From the NCBI RefSeq assembly GCF_012958305.1, contig NZ_JABBYO010000008.1, positions 250,001-314,000 of the forward strand: 64,000 nucleotides of DNA. The letters are read 5' to 3'. Each line of letters begins with the position of its first letter. The first letter of the stretch is position 1. This DNA is from Tautonia rosea (GTDB taxonomy: Bacteria; Planctomycetota; Planctomycetia; Isosphaerales; Isosphaeraceae). The notes under the pieces were generated by a model, which was given only the letters and a program-made list of their open reading frames with translations, had not been told where the DNA came from and did not search any database. Below are positions 38,577-47,545 of the stretch, piece by piece. The position numbers were made by a program, and so were the translations under genes.

Positions 38577-39227
38577 TCAACCGAGCGAGAACGGAGGCAA
38601 GGCCACACGCCCTCGACGGCCCATGCCGATCCCGTAAAGGAACGCGTTGACCAGTTCATCGGCCAGTTCCAGGCGCAGGCGATCCCGAGCATCGGGGATT
38701 CGGGTCAAGAGATGAAGATGCGTGTCCAGAATTGAGCAGAACATCAAGGCCAGTGCGCCGGCGTCTCCGCCTCGTAAGGCCTTCTGATCGAGGCCGTCGA
38801 GCATGACCTGGCGGACGATCTCGAACCGCAGGGCACCGATTGCGTCCATGAATTCGGAAATCCCGGGGATGGACGGGCCGAAGCTCGTCTGAAACATCAA
38901 TCGAGGGACGCGGAGATCCGCCAGACAGAAACGGAACGACCCCCGCGCGATGGCCCGGAGCCGATCGGCACAGCCCTCGATGCTGCCCAGGATTTGGCCG
39001 AGTTCTTGATACGCCTGGTCATGTTTCCACCGAACGAGCCGTTTGAACAGATCGTCTTTCCCGGAACAGTAGTAGTAGAGAACCGGAGCGGTCACGCCCA
39101 CGGCGTTGATGATTTCACGAACACTGGTAGCCTCGTAACCTTTCTGGGCGAAGAGGGTCAGCGCGGCGTCGAGCAAGCGTTCCTCGGTGGCGTTGGTCGG
39201 AGGACGGACCGTGTCGAGCGTCGTCAC
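38577..39227 (-). CDS. TetR-family regulator
   Basis: 216 residues. N-terminal TetR helix-turn-helix (RLLDAALTLFAQKGYEATSVREIINAVGVTAPVLYYYCSGKDDLFKRL) and an all-helical ligand domain. Its start overlaps the stop of the redoxin-monooxygenase gene by 4 bases (ATGA), so it is translated after it in one operon. It probably regulates that operon, although TetR genes are more often divergent from their targets. Confidence 0.9.
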   Translation of the reverse strand: MTTLDTVRPPTNATEERLLDAALTLFAQKGYEATSVREIINAVGVTAPVLYYYCSGKDDLFKRLVRWKHDQAYQELGQILGSIEGCADRLRAIARGSFRFCLADLRVPRLMFQTSFGPSIPGISEFMDAIGALRFEIVRQVMLDGLDQKALRGGDAGALALMFCSILDTHLHLLTRIPDARDRLRLELADELVNAFLYGIGMGRRGRVALPPFSLG

Positions 39228-41125
39228 GGCCTTGGCTCCAGCGCGAGGCGCGGTTGTCGGGCGTCGTGCCCGAGGTTGTCGAGGATCACGTGAATCACAT
39301 CCTCGGTCCGCTCGGCGGCGATCAGGAAGAAGCAGAACAGCATCTCGTCATTCGTCCCGTCTCCCCAGGTGACGCGCCGGGGAGGACGGCTCGGGTTCGA
39401 GGGGTTCTCGGCCGAATTGTCGAAGGCGGCCCGGACTTCCAGACGCGTTCCGGCGGGCAAGGGAAAGGGTCGTTCGTAATAGTATTCGTCTTGCCAGTTG
39501 TAGTTCCAGCGTTCGATGTCGATCAGGGTTTTTTCCTGGCCACCGGGTAGGGTTGCGGTCACGGTCATGGCCTTGCCGAGCAGGTGCATATGGGGCACGA
39601 CGCCGACCAGGATCACGTCTCGGGGCAGGGTGTACGACGCCGATCGCTCGACGTGGTTCACGCCGGCGGGGAGGTCGATCTCATAATCGGCGAGCCAGAT
39701 ACTTCCGACAAGCTTTGCCGGCTCCTTGAGCGCCTCGCGAGCCGGTTTCGGGACAAAGAACAGGCCGATTTCCGACTGGTCCGTCTCCTGCTTGCCCGTG
39801 GGGTGGTAGTGCATTTGCACGACCAGATCGGAGCCGCGTTTGAGGTAGCGCCCCATGCCGTTGGGGAGCATCCGGGGCGTGTTGCCGACGGACCATCCCC
39901 CGAGTGCTCCCGACGGGAAGAATCCCGGCCCTCCGAAATTCGGATACCCCGGCCCCGGGCTGGCCCGGTCCAGCGCACGGGCGGTCCCGCTCTCATCCAG
40001 GAACAGGACCGCGTGGTGGGCCACCCGAGGGTTGCCGGGATGAAACTCGATGGCCGCCACGAGCCTGTCCTCGTCGAGATCCAGGGGGATCACGAAGTTC
40101 TGAAACAGGTCGGGGCCATCGGCCGGAACCGTGAACGGCTCGGGCATCCGTACGATCAGGTCGGGCTGGCCGAGGAGCCAGCCTTCGGCGAACGACGGCG
40201 CAGGGGGCAAGTCGGCCTCATCTCCCCTGGTCCGGCCCCCTTCAGCCCAGGCGACCAGCAAATCCAGCTCACGATCGGTCAGCCGGCGATCACCGACGAA
40301 CCGCTCAGGACCCGAGCCGGGGATCCAGGGGGGCATGATCCGGTCCTGCGTCACCCGGACGATCTGACGAGCCCTCCGGGCGGCCTGCTCATACGTGCCC
40401 AGCGCGAACGGGGCTGCCTGCCCTTCGCGGTGGCAGTTCAGGCAGCGTGCCTGGAGGATCGGCGCGATGTCTCGGGTGTAGGTCACTCGGCTCGATGCTT
40501 CGTCCGCTGGCGGCAGCTCGATCAGACAGCCGACTGGCTCGGTCTCGGGAATCGAGACGGCCCGCCCCACGCTGGCTGCCTCGATCGCCTCGGCCAGATA
40601 GGCCTCCTCGGCCTGGATGCGACGCCGCCCGAGGGCTTCCCAGGCGTTGTCGATTGCCCCTCGATAGATCAGCCGGCCGTCGCGATTCAGCACGAACGCT
40701 TCGGGGACGTGCGTGGGCCTCAACGCCTCGAACAGCAACCCCGACGCATCCACGAGGATCGGAATCGCCGCCTCGAACTGCCGGAAATGCCGAGCGATTT
40801 CGGCCCGGGTCACGTACGGATCGAAGACAACCCCGAACAGATCGACCCCGACGGTCGACTCCTTCAGCGTCTCGCCCAGCGCATTGAGCGTCCTGATCGA
40901 ACCATTCGAGATCGGACACTCGGTCGACAGGAAGACGAACGCCCGGACCCTCCCCTCATCATTCTGTCCCAGGTCATGGAGCGTCCCGCCCAGATCCGCC
41001 AGAACCACGGACAGCGAAGGCATCTCGCCGAGCTGCCCCGCCTCCGGCTCGGCCGCCGTCACAAAGCCCGACGCGCCGACACTCCCGATCCCCAACAGAC
41101 CCATAATCGCCACGAGGTTCCGCAT
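39224..41125 (-). CDS. redoxin - cytochrome c - copper monooxygenase-like fusion
   Basis: 633 residues from ATG 41125, with GGAG 9 bases upstream; signal peptide to ~25. Domains in order: AhpC/TSA-like redoxin (FVFLSTECPISNGSIRTL, residues ~30-200) with CPIS in place of CxxC; single haem c motif CLNCH in the planctomycete cytochrome region; a two-domain copper type II, ascorbate-dependent monooxygenase-like C-terminus with VAHHAVLF, QMHYHPTGK and VPHMHLLGKAM, the His/Met copper ligands. It suggests an exported oxidoreductase passing electrons from a thiol to haem to copper. The substrate is not known. Operon with tetR. Confidence 0.85.
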   Translation of the reverse strand: MRNLVAIMGLLGIGSVGASGFVTAAEPEAGQLGEMPSLSVVLADLGGTLHDLGQNDEGRVRAFVFLSTECPISNGSIRTLNALGETLKESTVGVDLFGVVFDPYVTRAEIARHFRQFEAAIPILVDASGLLFEALRPTHVPEAFVLNRDGRLIYRGAIDNAWEALGRRRIQAEEAYLAEAIEAASVGRAVSIPETEPVGCLIELPPADEASSRVTYTRDIAPILQARCLNCHREGQAAPFALGTYEQAARRARQIVRVTQDRIMPPWIPGSGPERFVGDRRLTDRELDLLVAWAEGGRTRGDEADLPPAPSFAEGWLLGQPDLIVRMPEPFTVPADGPDLFQNFVIPLDLDEDRLVAAIEFHPGNPRVAHHAVLFLDESGTARALDRASPGPGYPNFGGPGFFPSGALGGWSVGNTPRMLPNGMGRYLKRGSDLVVQMHYHPTGKQETDQSEIGLFFVPKPAREALKEPAKLVGSIWLADYEIDLPAGVNHVERSASYTLPRDVILVGVVPHMHLLGKAMTVTATLPGGQEKTLIDIERWNYNWQDEYYYERPFPLPAGTRLEVRAAFDNSAENPSNPSRPPRRVTWGDGTNDEMLFCFFLIAAERTEDVIHVILDNLGHDARQPRLALEPRP

Positions 41126-41284
41126 GTCCGATTCTCCCTGCAAAGTGGTCCCCACCAGGATGGCGGTTCTCCGAGAATTACCGAACTAGCGCTCGTTAGG
41201 TTTCGTCTGAAGCGGATTTTCTCCGGTCGATCGCTCGTTGAACGGGCAAGGTGGGTCTTCAAGGGCGCAACACACCCGACTCGG

Positions 41285-42553
41285 CTACTGGGGCGGGGAG
41301 GGCCTGGCGATGGCGATCTGCAGGCCGAGCGCGTTGGCCGAGTCGATGGCACTGACGGCATTGCGATGGGGGGTGGTGAAGTCGGCCATCAGGAGCATCC
41401 CGGTGCGCAGGGTGTCGGCGCGGGCCTGGCGGAGGCGGTCGGTGAGGTTGGCGAGGTCGATCGGTTCGCGGTCGATCGAGATACGTCCCTGGGGGTCGAT
41501 CTCGACGAGGATGTACTCGTCGAGCAGCTCATCGAGCGTCCGCATTTGCTGGGCGACGGCGTCGGGATCTTCAGGGTCGGGGGTCGGGATTTCGAGGGTT
41601 TTGAAGTAGAGGGTCGTGGCGGTGACGAGGAAGAACAAAACGAGCTGAAAGGCGACGTCGACCATGGCCGTCAGGTCGATTTCCTCGGGCTCGTCCCGAG
41701 GCTCGGCGGCGAGGGTGAAGGCAGCGGCCTCCTCGTCCTCGTCGAGCGGGTCGAACAGGCCGAACAGCTCGGCACTGGTGAGGGTTTCGGACGAGGTTTC
41801 GACAATCGGGGCTGCGCGGCGGTCGGCGAGGCCGGGCGTGGGGATCGCTCCGGAGTCGAACGCGGCACCAGCATCCCCCTCGGCCTCGTGCTCGGCATCG
41901 CGCTCGCTGACAGCGTTTGACGGACCTTCCAACGCGGCCGGGATCGGGGCCGTGGGAGGCCCCGGGAGAGCGGTCGCGGGGCGCGTCGGCTTCGAGGATC
42001 GAGGGGGGAGTTCGACGGTCCGTTCCTCCTCCGTTTCCTCAGTCTTGGCAAGCGGAGGGGCGGGGATCGAGTCGTCGAAGTCGAAGGCCGAGTCGTCGGC
42101 GTCAAACGGAAGAGGTTCAAGTTCCTCGCGAACCTTCTCAGGCTCAACCGCCTCGACCTCGCCTTCCTCGACCAGGTCGGCGTCGAGGATCGGCTCCCGG
42201 TCGTCGGGCCGAGACGCCCTGGAGGCCGAATCAGGCGGAGGAGACCCCGGCGTCGGACGGGACTGAGACACCGCCGGGGCCGGTCCGTCGGTCCCATCAA
42301 CAGGAGGGGGAGGAGCGGGACGGGCCGGCGTCTTCGGCACCTCATCGCGGGTCGAAGCTGGTTCCTCCGCTCCATAAGAGGGCAAGAGCTGCGGAGTATC
42401 ACCGATCCGTGCCCACGAACCACTCGACCCCGCCGGTCGAACAAGGTCGTCGGCCTTGATCGCCCCCGACACAACCGCCTCGCGCACGGCCTCGGTGCTG
42501 AGGCTTCGCTCGGCTTCCAGGCGATCCGTGTGGAAAATATCCCAGTTGGCCAT
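41285..42553 (-). CDS. GYF-like / acidic linker / ExbD fusion
   Basis: 422 residues from ATG 42553. Residues ~1-60 form a GYF_2-like segment (ANWDIFHTDRLEAERSLS..., SGSWARIGDTPQLLP). A ~230-residue linker rich in Glu, Asp, Pro and Ala follows. One membrane helix with the ExbD Asp (EIDLTAMVDVAFQLVLFFLV) and a C-terminal ExbD/TolR periplasmic domain (TDRLRQARADTLRTGMLLMAD) end it. It is the third gene of an exbB-exbD-exbD set. The N-terminal cytoplasmic module is not normal for ExbD and might recruit proline-rich partners. Confidence 0.85.
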   Translation of the reverse strand: MANWDIFHTDRLEAERSLSTEAVREAVVSGAIKADDLVRPAGSSGSWARIGDTPQLLPSYGAEEPASTRDEVPKTPARPAPPPPVDGTDGPAPAVSQSRPTPGSPPPDSASRASRPDDREPILDADLVEEGEVEAVEPEKVREELEPLPFDADDSAFDFDDSIPAPPLAKTEETEEERTVELPPRSSKPTRPATALPGPPTAPIPAALEGPSNAVSERDAEHEAEGDAGAAFDSGAIPTPGLADRRAAPIVETSSETLTSAELFGLFDPLDEDEEAAAFTLAAEPRDEPEEIDLTAMVDVAFQLVLFFLVTATTLYFKTLEIPTPDPEDPDAVAQQMRTLDELLDEYILVEIDPQGRISIDREPIDLANLTDRLRQARADTLRTGMLLMADFTTPHRNAVSAIDSANALGLQIAIARPSPPQ

Positions 42554-42657
42554 TGGTTCGCAGGAGGCAGGAGGCAGAAGGGAGAAGACAGAAAGACAGG
42601 GGGGGCAGACGACAGAGGGCAGTTGCCGATCTCCGGCTTCTTTCTGCCTCCTGCCCA

Positions 42658-43092
42658 CTACTGCCCCTCGTCCTCGACTCCCAGGTGAAGGATGATGCCC
42701 TCGACCTCGGCGACGGTCGAGCCGACGCGGAGGACCTCGCCGTGAGGCACGGCGCCGTCGGCCTGAAGGACGACGCGGCGACGGCCCTGGCGGACCCCTT
42801 CGGCGACGGCTTCTCGGATGGCGTCGGGAGAGTCGAGCCGGTCGTTCGGGTCGGTGGACATGCCGTTGAAGACGGCAACCGCCCCACCAGGCAACGGAAG
42901 CAAGGTCAGCGTGGTGGCCTCCGTTTCCTCGACCCCCGTGCCGTAGACCGCCGGCGGCAACTCGATCTCGGCCTGGGCCGAGGCCCGATAGGTCAGCATC
43001 AGGAAGATCAAGAGCTGAAACACCACGTCGACCATCGGGGTCAGGTCGACGGCGCTTTCCAGAGGAGCACGAACCTGGCGTTGCAAGAGCAT
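42658..43092 (-). CDS. exbD: ExbD/TolR family protein
   Basis: 144 residues from ATG 43092 (TTG 43119 is an alternative). One N-terminal helix carries the proton-channel Asp22 in DLTPMVDVVFQLLIF, then a periplasmic domain ending VLRVGSTVAEVEGIILHLG. With ExbB it makes a proton-driven motor that energises outer-membrane transport or gliding-like movements. Between it and the GYF-ExbD gene, 104 bases hold a hairpin with arms GGCAGGAGGCAGAA/TTCTGCCTCCTGCC (about 42566-42655). Confidence 0.9.
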   Translation of the reverse strand: MLLQRQVRAPLESAVDLTPMVDVVFQLLIFLMLTYRASAQAEIELPPAVYGTGVEETEATTLTLLPLPGGAVAVFNGMSTDPNDRLDSPDAIREAVAEGVRQGRRRVVLQADGAVPHGEVLRVGSTVAEVEGIILHLGVEDEGQ

Positions 43093-43157
43093 GGCAATGG
43101 CGGCCCTTGGGGCGTGCAAGCGTCGGAGGTCGTTCGAGGGAACCGTGTTGCTTCAGA

Positions 43158-43898
43158 TCAACGCGGTGCGGTGGCCCGAACGGTTCCGGAACCGGGCCGC
43201 TGACCAGCCGAGGCCGATGCCGACGACGATCGGCGATCGGCGGCGCGTCGGGCGTCTTCGACCTCCAGGAATTCGAGGAACCCTTGAAGCTGTCGCTCGG
43301 TCCGGTCGCGGAGCTTCCGCAATCGGCCCTGAAGGTCGTTGGCCAGCAGCATCAGCGGCGAGGCGATGATCAGGCCCACGGCCGTCGTCCAGAGGCCCAG
43401 GGCAATCGAAGCGGCCAGCTGGCTGCCGGGATCGGTCGCCCGTTCCCCTGCCCCGACATTCCCGAAAGCCCCGATCATACCGATGACCGTGCCCAAGAGG
43501 CCCAGCAACGGCGCCAGCTTCGCGGCCGTGACCACCGAGGCCAGGCGGTTCTCCATCGACGAGATGATCTGGGTGTGAAATTCCATGACCAGAAGCAACT
43601 TGATCTTGGCCAGCCCCTTGTGAAGATTCTGAAGGCCAACGGCGACCAGTTGCGCCAACGTCGTATGCCAGAACGGGGGCCGATTGCACACGTCGATTGC
43701 TTCCTTCGTTTCGCCGGTCTTGGCAACCAGGGTGCCGACCTGTTCGAGCAACTGGTTGGCCCGATCATCGGGCAAGGTCCGCTTGCCGATCCCTCGGTAG
43801 ACCATGACCGCATTGTACGTGCCCCAGACCGCAAGCAGGGCCTGCGCCACGTAGATCGAGTAACCGATGAGCTTCAGGAGCAGCGAGAGATCAAGCAT
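43158..43898 (-). CDS. exbB: ExbB/TolQ/MotA-type proton channel protein
   Basis: 246 residues. N-terminal membrane helix, a cytoplasmic loop, then two helices with KLAPLLGLLGTVIGMIGAFG and GLWTTAVGLIIASPLMLLAND, the ExbB signature. First gene of the exbB-exbD-exbD operon (65-base and 104-base gaps). The energised outer-membrane receptor is unknown; no TonB protein is encoded here. Confidence 0.92.
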   Translation of the reverse strand: MLDLSLLLKLIGYSIYVAQALLAVWGTYNAVMVYRGIGKRTLPDDRANQLLEQVGTLVAKTGETKEAIDVCNRPPFWHTTLAQLVAVGLQNLHKGLAKIKLLLVMEFHTQIISSMENRLASVVTAAKLAPLLGLLGTVIGMIGAFGNVGAGERATDPGSQLAASIALGLWTTAVGLIIASPLMLLANDLQGRLRKLRDRTERQLQGFLEFLEVEDARRAADRRSSSASASAGQRPGSGTVRATAPR

Positions 43899-44176
43899 GC
43901 ACGGCCTCAGGTCGGCAGACGGCTCGGCTCGAATCCAATCGGAACGAATCGGTCCAGTCGGCTCTCAGGACGGTTCGCAGCGCGCCGAACAGGAATTCGT
44001 CGGTCGATTTCCAGGGGCGAACACGGTCGAGCTGGCGTTGTATTGTTCATTCGAGCGTGCAGAGCCGCAAGACCCCGGTGGGCGATGCCTTGCTTCGGGC
44101 TGAGATGCGCGCCACAATGATCTCCCATCTGCCAGACCGTCATCACGACCCGAAGGACGTCGGGGACCGCGTGCCC

Positions 44177-45040
44177 ATGTCGCCGCGCACCGTAATAATT
44201 GTCGAAGACGAACGCGACGCCAACGACCTGATGGCCGAGCTCGTTCGCGCCCGCAATGATCGACCTGTCCAGGTCTTCGACGGGGCTTCGGTGCTCGACG
44301 CCGTCGATCAGCACGACCCGGACCTGATTTTGCTCGACGTCATGCTGCCCGACGTCGACGGCTACGAGATCTGCGCCCGGCTCAAACGCCGACGGGCGAC
44401 GAACCTGATCCCGATCATCATGGTCACGGCCCTTCAGACCGAGAATAATCGCGTCCGCGGCGTTCGGGTCGGAGCGAACGAGTACCTGACCAAGCCCTTC
44501 ACCCCCGATCAGTTGTTCGAAACCATGGACCGCGCCATCGCCTGGCGCGAAGAGCATAAGACCCTCGGCACCGCCGGCGAGATCCACTTCGACATCCGGA
44601 GCGAAACGGATTACCTCGCCGAGCTGAACGACATGCTCACCGACCTGTACGAGCATACCCCCCTGACCGAGCGGCAGATCAAGGACCTGAAACAGGCCGT
44701 CATGGAAATGGGCTCCAACGCGATCGAGTGGGGCCACCGCAAGGACGCCGAGCTGATGCTCCGGATCACCTACCGGATCGAGCCCGATCACGTCACCCTG
44801 ATCATCCTCGACCAGGGGCCCGGCTTCGACCCCGGCCACGTCCCCCACGCCGCCCAGGTCGACGACCCGATCGCCCACCTCGACGTCCGCAACGAGCTGG
44901 GCATCCGCGAAGGTGGATTCGGCATCATGCTCGCCCGCGGCCTCGTCGACGAGTTCCGCTACAACGACAAGGGGAACGAAGTCACCCTCGTCAAACGCTT
45001 CGAATCGACCGGCGCCGTGGGGCTTCCCGAAGGGGACTGA
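44177..45040 (+). CDS. response regulator with C-terminal GHKL ATPase
   Basis: 287 residues from ATG 44177; the frame opens at 44057 with other ATGs at 44105 and 44117. Receiver domain: EDERD acidic pocket, LLDVMLPDVDGYE phosphorylated Asp near 53, TKPF Lys near 107. The C-terminal half is a HATPase_c domain of the anti-sigma/RsbW type (ELNDMLTDLYEHTPL, QAVMEMGSNAIEWGH, ILDQGPGFD, GGFGIMLARGLVDEFRYN) with N and G boxes. It may bind a sigma factor or an antagonist in response to a phosphate signal. No histidine kinase lies beside it. The operator is unknown. Confidence 0.88.
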   Translation: MSPRTVIIVEDERDANDLMAELVRARNDRPVQVFDGASVLDAVDQHDPDLILLDVMLPDVDGYEICARLKRRRATNLIPIIMVTALQTENNRVRGVRVGANEYLTKPFTPDQLFETMDRAIAWREEHKTLGTAGEIHFDIRSETDYLAELNDMLTDLYEHTPLTERQIKDLKQAVMEMGSNAIEWGHRKDAELMLRITYRIEPDHVTLIILDQGPGFDPGHVPHAAQVDDPIAHLDVRNELGIREGGFGIMLARGLVDEFRYNDKGNEVTLVKRFESTGAVGLPEGD

Positions 45041-45094
45041 GCCGAACCTGTCGGTCACCAACAACCGGAGTTCGGAGTCCGGCCACGGACGGAT

Positions 45095-45117
45095 GAGGTC
45101 ACCCGTGCCACACGACG
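45095..45117. repeat. 23-bp direct repeat left of toxin-antitoxin pair
   Basis: GAGGTCACCCGTGCCACACGACG recurs with one mismatch at 45966-45988. Its complement contains GTGGCACGGGTGACC, resembling the GGGTGGCACTGG repeat of 15645-15735. Confidence 0.7.
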
Positions 45118-45227
45118 GATTTGCGACGCAATGGTCCACGGGCATGGCCGATTCTTGAACAGGGTATGGGACGCTGTTAGCATGATCAGAGGTCGATTGA
45201 GATCCTCGTCATCGAGAGGACGGGCTT

Positions 45228-45458
45228 GTGAATTCCGTCATCGAGCAATGGAAGGCCCAGTTGGGGGCGCTCTCGCCGGCGGAGCGGGCGGAACTGGCGC
45301 ATTTCCTGCTGGCATCGCTGGATGCCGAAGCCGAACACGTCATCGAGGCCGAATGGGATCGGGAAGCCTCTCGGAGGGTGGCGGAGATCCGCTCGGGGAA
45401 CGCCACAGGCCGGTCGGTCGATGATCTCTTGTCGGAGTTGCGTGGGCGTGACCTTTGA
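45228..45458 (+). CDS. addiction-module antitoxin (TIGR02574-type)
   Basis: 76 residues from GTG 45228, with GAGAGGACGG upstream. The pattern LSPAERAELAHFLLASLD...VIEAEWDREASRRVAEIRSGNATGRSVDDLL is diagnostic of putative addiction module components. Overlaps the toxin start by 4 bases. It should neutralise the ParE-like protein encoded next and repress the operon; the latter is inferred. Confidence 0.9.
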   Translation: MNSVIEQWKAQLGALSPAERAELAHFLLASLDAEAEHVIEAEWDREASRRVAEIRSGNATGRSVDDLLSELRGRDL

Positions 45459-45772
45459 AACCGCTCATGATCCATGCCGAGGCAGAGGCCGAGGTCCTCG
45501 ATGCCATCGCGTATTACGAGGATCGGCAGGCCGGCCTGCGCCGCGCGTTTCGCGAAGACCTCGAAGCCACACTCGACCGCATTCGCCGCATGCCGGGGAC
45601 GTTTGCTCCGATCGATGATCAGGGAACCCGGAAGCATCGCTTCCAGCGGTTTCCGTACACGATCTATTATGTTGAGCTGGATGACGTGATCTGGATTGCC
45701 GCCATCGCTCACCAGAAACGGCGGCCTGGATACTGGTCGAGGCGTCGGCTCCCCTCGGTCGGAGATCCCTGA
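45455..45772 (+). CDS. ParE/RelE-type toxin
   Basis: 105 residues from TTG 45455, overlapping the antitoxin stop; ATG 45467 is an alternative. Typical ParE fold: MIHAEAEAEVLDAIAYYEDRQ, LRRAFREDLEATLDRIRRMPG, KHRFQRFPYTIYYVELDDVIWIAAIAHQKRRPGYW. Members poison DNA gyrase or cleave mRNA; the subtype cannot be decided here. The pair lies between direct repeats 45095-45117 and 45966-45988. Confidence 0.92.
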   Translation: MKPLMIHAEAEAEVLDAIAYYEDRQAGLRRAFREDLEATLDRIRRMPGTFAPIDDQGTRKHRFQRFPYTIYYVELDDVIWIAAIAHQKRRPGYWSRRRLPSVGDP

Positions 45773-46157
45773 CCCCCGCTGTTGCGTCGGGTGGTCCTGG
45801 TGTTTTCACTCGTGCTCGGGATGCCTGGCTCGGAGGACCACCCCGCGCGCCACCGCCGGCAGTCGAATTCAGGCTTGGCGTGATCGATCACGAGTGCGAC
45901 GCCCATTGGCACCCGCTCAGGGACGTGTCGAGCCTGGAACCGCCAAGAAGGCGGAACGCACGGGTGAGGTCACCCGTGCCACTCGACGATCCGCCGAAGC
46001 CTTGATTGTGCTTGCATCAACGCAAAGCAGGCGGGAGAATCAGGCCGATGGGATGAGACGGGCCTTCCGTCGAATTTTTCCAGGATGGTTCGTTCGTATT
46101 CGTGGAAGAACATGAAGAATCGTTCATCGAATTCTGGTGAGACAGAGGAGGCTTCCC
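45773..46157. other. intergenic region right of toxin gene
   Basis: 385 bases without a supported gene; it contains the second copy of the 23-base direct repeat at 45966-45988. Confidence 0.5.
45966..45988. repeat. 23-bp direct repeat right of toxin-antitoxin pair
   Basis: GAGGTCACCCGTGCCACTCGACG, one mismatch to the copy at 45095-45117, same orientation, ~870 bases apart. Confidence 0.7.
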
Positions 46158-46628
46158 TTGGAGGAGTCGCATCTCTGGAGCCCTTGCCGCTTTCGGGATG
46201 ACGGCTTCTCCGATATCCCGAACGTCCACGATCACTTCGTCTACGCCTTGGCGGTCCACTTGGAGAGGCATCGGCTCGTCCTCCACACGCAGTATCGCGA
46301 CGGCTCCGGGCCCTACCCCCTGATCGACATCCGGTTCGTCGGCCTCGTCGCCCACCACTTCGACAACGTGGCCGAGCCGAGTATCCTCCTTGATATCCAG
46401 GAGGACACACCAGGCGGGGTCATCGAGCAGTGGGCCGAGCGATTCGACCGGCTCAAAAATCATGGTTGGCCTGCCGTCGACTACGTCGATCGCTCGGAAC
46501 TGGCGCGGAAGCTGGCCTCCCGTGGGGTGCGAGGCTATCGTGTCATGGGTAGCTGTGGGGTCGACGGGTTTGTCCTTGCCACAGGTGTCGAGTATCGTTT
46601 GCGGCGGGAGGCGGCCGAACCCGGCTAA
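46158..46628 (+). CDS. hypothetical protein
   Basis: 156 residues from TTG 46158, with GAGGAGG 8 bases upstream; the frame also opens at GTG 46137. No domain recognised. It reads FSDIPNVHDHFVYALAVHLERHRLVLHTQY, YPLIDIRFVGLVAHHFDN, a strand-rich pattern with many His residues. No export signal. Conserved among planctomycetes is possible but not tested. Confidence 0.5.
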   Translation: MEESHLWSPCRFRDDGFSDIPNVHDHFVYALAVHLERHRLVLHTQYRDGSGPYPLIDIRFVGLVAHHFDNVAEPSILLDIQEDTPGGVIEQWAERFDRLKNHGWPAVDYVDRSELARKLASRGVRGYRVMGSCGVDGFVLATGVEYRLRREAAEPG

Positions 46629-46851
46629 TCGCTCTCATGGCCTCTGCTGTCACGAGCGCACCTTGGACGGGGCCGTGGCAGGGGTGGGGGGGCCCGACCA
46701 GGTTCGGGATGGGGCACGGCGAGGGGGATCGACACGGATCGAGAGGTGGCGATCGGCTGACCCGACGTGGTGGGGGCGGGTACAATGGGGATGAGATCCT
46801 GCCGATCAGGCAGCGTGGAGCGAAGCGACCCGGAAGGCGGGAGGACGGGGG

Positions 46852-47310
46852 ATGTCGAATCAAATGGCGGGCGCGCTGCCGTCGCTCTACCATGAGGACG
46901 AGACGGCGTGGCTGGAGACGATGGCTCAACTGGTCGCAGAGGGTCGGTTTGATGAATTGGATTGTGCGCATTTGAGCGAGTATCTCTCGGACATGGCTCG
47001 ACGCGATCGACGCGAGGTCTACAGCCGTCTGGTGGTGTTGCTGACCCACCTCTTGAAGTGGGAGCACCAGCCGGAGAAGCGATCCGGTTCGTGGCGGGGG
47101 ACGATCCTGACCCAGCGGCGAGAACTCCGCCTGCTGCTGGAAAGCGGCACCTTGCGGAATCACGCGATCGCGTCGCTTGCGGAAGCCTATCAGGACGCCC
47201 GGGAACAGGCCGCCGCAGAGACCGAGCTGCCCATCGACACGTTTCCGTTTCCGTGTGTCTACACGGTGGATGAACTGATCGCTCGGGATTCGGAGGGCGA
47301 TCCGGCCTGA
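46852..47310 (+). CDS. DUF29 family protein
   Basis: 152 residues. ALPSLYHEDETAWLETMAQLVAEGRFDELDCAHLSEYL, EVYSRLVVLLTHLLKWEHQPEKRSGSWRGTI and the final AYQDAREQAAAETEL...FPFPCVYTVDEL form the DUF29 signature, including HLLKW. These small helical proteins are frequent in cyanobacteria and planctomycetes; role unknown. ATG 46852 is preceded by GGGGG. Confidence 0.92.
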   Translation: MSNQMAGALPSLYHEDETAWLETMAQLVAEGRFDELDCAHLSEYLSDMARRDRREVYSRLVVLLTHLLKWEHQPEKRSGSWRGTILTQRRELRLLLESGTLRNHAIASLAEAYQDAREQAAAETELPIDTFPFPCVYTVDELIARDSEGDPA

Positions 47311-47545
47311 TTGACGGTTCTCAAGGCGTCAGATGGTCAGAGCACCGCGTTGAGACGGAGCGGTCGCAGCCGCGTGAGGTGGGGACACGGGGAGGTCGCC
47401 GATGCGCCCCAACGGGGACCGTGGTCTAGAGTCGTGATAGGGCGTGTCCGTGTGGTGACCGGGAAGATCGAGATGCCTCCTCGGAGCGGTCCCACGGCCC
47501 CCTGGAATTCCTGAGGGATCGCAACCGTCGTCCTGGGACCACGCT

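Noticed and set aside
39584-41920. 778-residue plus-strand open frame
   Set aside because: Shadow of the redoxin-monooxygenase gene; runs on into the ExbD fusion without a domain.
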